A stretch of DNA of 23,730 bases from Amphimedon queenslandica (lineage: Eukaryota; Porifera; Demospongiae; Haplosclerida; Niphatidae), in NCBI RefSeq assembly GCF_000090795.2, contig NW_003546611.1:76050-99779 (forward strand), in the 5' to 3' direction. The notes below the pieces were generated by a model that worked only from the letters and a program-made list of their open reading frames with translations, did no database searches and was not told where the DNA came from. Positions 23,074 to 23,730 of this stretch are shown here, one piece after another (positions within the stretch are counted from its first letter, which is position 1; the number at the start of each line of letters is the position of its first letter). A program made the position numbers and the translations under genes.

Positions 23074-23730
23074 ATGATCAGTAACAGATGTTCTCAGCTG
23101 CTTTGCTTTTGCCTTCTTCTCTCAGCAATCCAAAGTAATTGCGAGTATCAGTGCTCTCATCACGGAGAGGAAAAAGTACACAAAGCCGCTGCTGTTTACC
23201 GGTTGTAAGTAAGTAACACATATTTTTCATTACTAGATAGCAAGGGTGCATCTAAGAAAGCCTGGACATTCAGCTGTGAAGCGCTCATTGACCGATGATG
23301 TCTTTAATCAGACATTTCGCGTTTATGCTCACTATGACAGCTCGTTTTCATCTGGGTAAGTTTTTGAGTATAATTATGCAGCCATACATGAATCCTGTCT
23401 TCCTTTTGTACAGATTATCTTCAGGAGTTCAGTCTAGAATTAGAGTTAGTCTAACTAGATATGAACACATGTCCATGTTTTGTCTTTTCTTATTCAAAGG
23501 ACATCGTGAAGAATGTGACTGACTTCTTACAGGAAACATTATCTGTCAGGCAAACTCCATCCCCCATTCTACTAGACAGGTAGGTATACCGGTAGCTAGT
23601 AACAAGTGTCTCATTCCCATTTTTTCCATAGGGATTGTGCTAATGGTGGATTCTATATAACATCTGGTGATGTTAGACCTTGTGTCCAACAATGTGCGAC
23701 GACTACAACTTGTGGAACTGCTACTGTACC
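23074..23730 (+). CDS. Second leishmanolysin-like (M8) peptidase, 5' part (partial, runs off right edge)
   Basis: Exons: 23074-23175, 23237-23355, 23414-23444, 23500-23579, 23632->23730. The ATG at 23074 opens a signal peptide (MISNRCSQLLCFCLLLSAI). Exon 1 ends GEEK at a GTACAC donor; an alternative donor about 40 nt later would put the next exon out of frame. It aligns exon by exon with the upstream gene: the same splice phases, an identical 31-nt third exon, AVKR versus MVKR, FRVYAHYDSS versus FRLSIHYDNS, SVRQTPSPILLDR versus MVRPLNVPILLDR, and a CxxxCxxxxxC block in exon 5. The window ends before the zinc site, so catalytic competence is not shown. It is a tandem paralogue, well diverged, so not a very recent duplicate. 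Confidence 0.9.

Noticed and set aside
23176..23218. Longer exon 1 of the second peptidase, ending at the GTAAGT near 23215
   Set aside because: It leaves two spare bases and gives a stop in exon 2 with either possible acceptor; the GTACAC donor keeps frame and matches the paralogue.

Overview
The window is eukaryotic, AT-rich, intron-dense and gene-dense. Introns without insertions are often 49-60 nt, all introns I modelled are GT-AG, intergenic gaps are only 140-210 bp, and small inverted-repeat elements (MITEs) sit in many introns. The gene content is an Ig-superfamily surface protein, an ABCC4-like exporter and GPI-type leishmanolysin (M8) peptidases. This fits an early-branching animal, most probably a demosponge such as Amphimedon. 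The species is inferred from style and gene content, not from a database match.

Layout. (1) Positions 1-2653, minus: N-terminal part of an Ig-superfamily protein, 10 exons seen, signal peptide plus at least six Ig domains, running off the left edge. (2) Positions 2864-16653, minus: a complete 28-exon ABC transporter of the ABCC/MRP family. The joined exons give 4299 nt, or 1432 residues: TMD1-NBD1-linker-TMD2-NBD2, no TMD0, closest by motif to ABCC4. (3) Positions 16654-16793: a 140-bp head-to-head spacer that must hold both promoters. (4) Positions 16794-22916, plus: a complete 19-exon leishmanolysin-like M8 zinc metallopeptidase of 642 residues with signal peptide, HEVFH zinc site, distal His, Met-turn, and a Ser/Thr/Pro stalk with a GPI-type C-terminus. 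(5) Positions 23074-23730, plus: the first five exons of a tandem paralogue with the same exon phases, cut by the right edge.

The exon models were built by hand. Every join keeps frame, and all exon lengths are consistent with the splice phases. Most of the long introns are long because of inserted palindromic elements. I recognise several families: about 200-bp elements with tips near TACYGTATAGYG, a 38-bp TIR element, a TACAGTCRAACCTG element with another element nested inside, a 446-bp nested palindrome, a hAT-like 210-bp element, a 307-bp element filled with short tandem repeats, and a 234-bp element with perfect 25-bp arms. Purine/pyrimidine tracts and AAT/TTA microsatellites fill other introns.

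The genes encode cell-surface or secretory-pathway proteins, but nothing in the sequence shows that they act in one pathway. The only physical hints of shared regulation are the 140-bp divergent spacer between transporter and peptidase, the same-strand 210-bp spacing of transporter and Ig gene, and the peptidase tandem duplication. I saw no RNA genes, CRISPR arrays, bacterial operons or viral genes.
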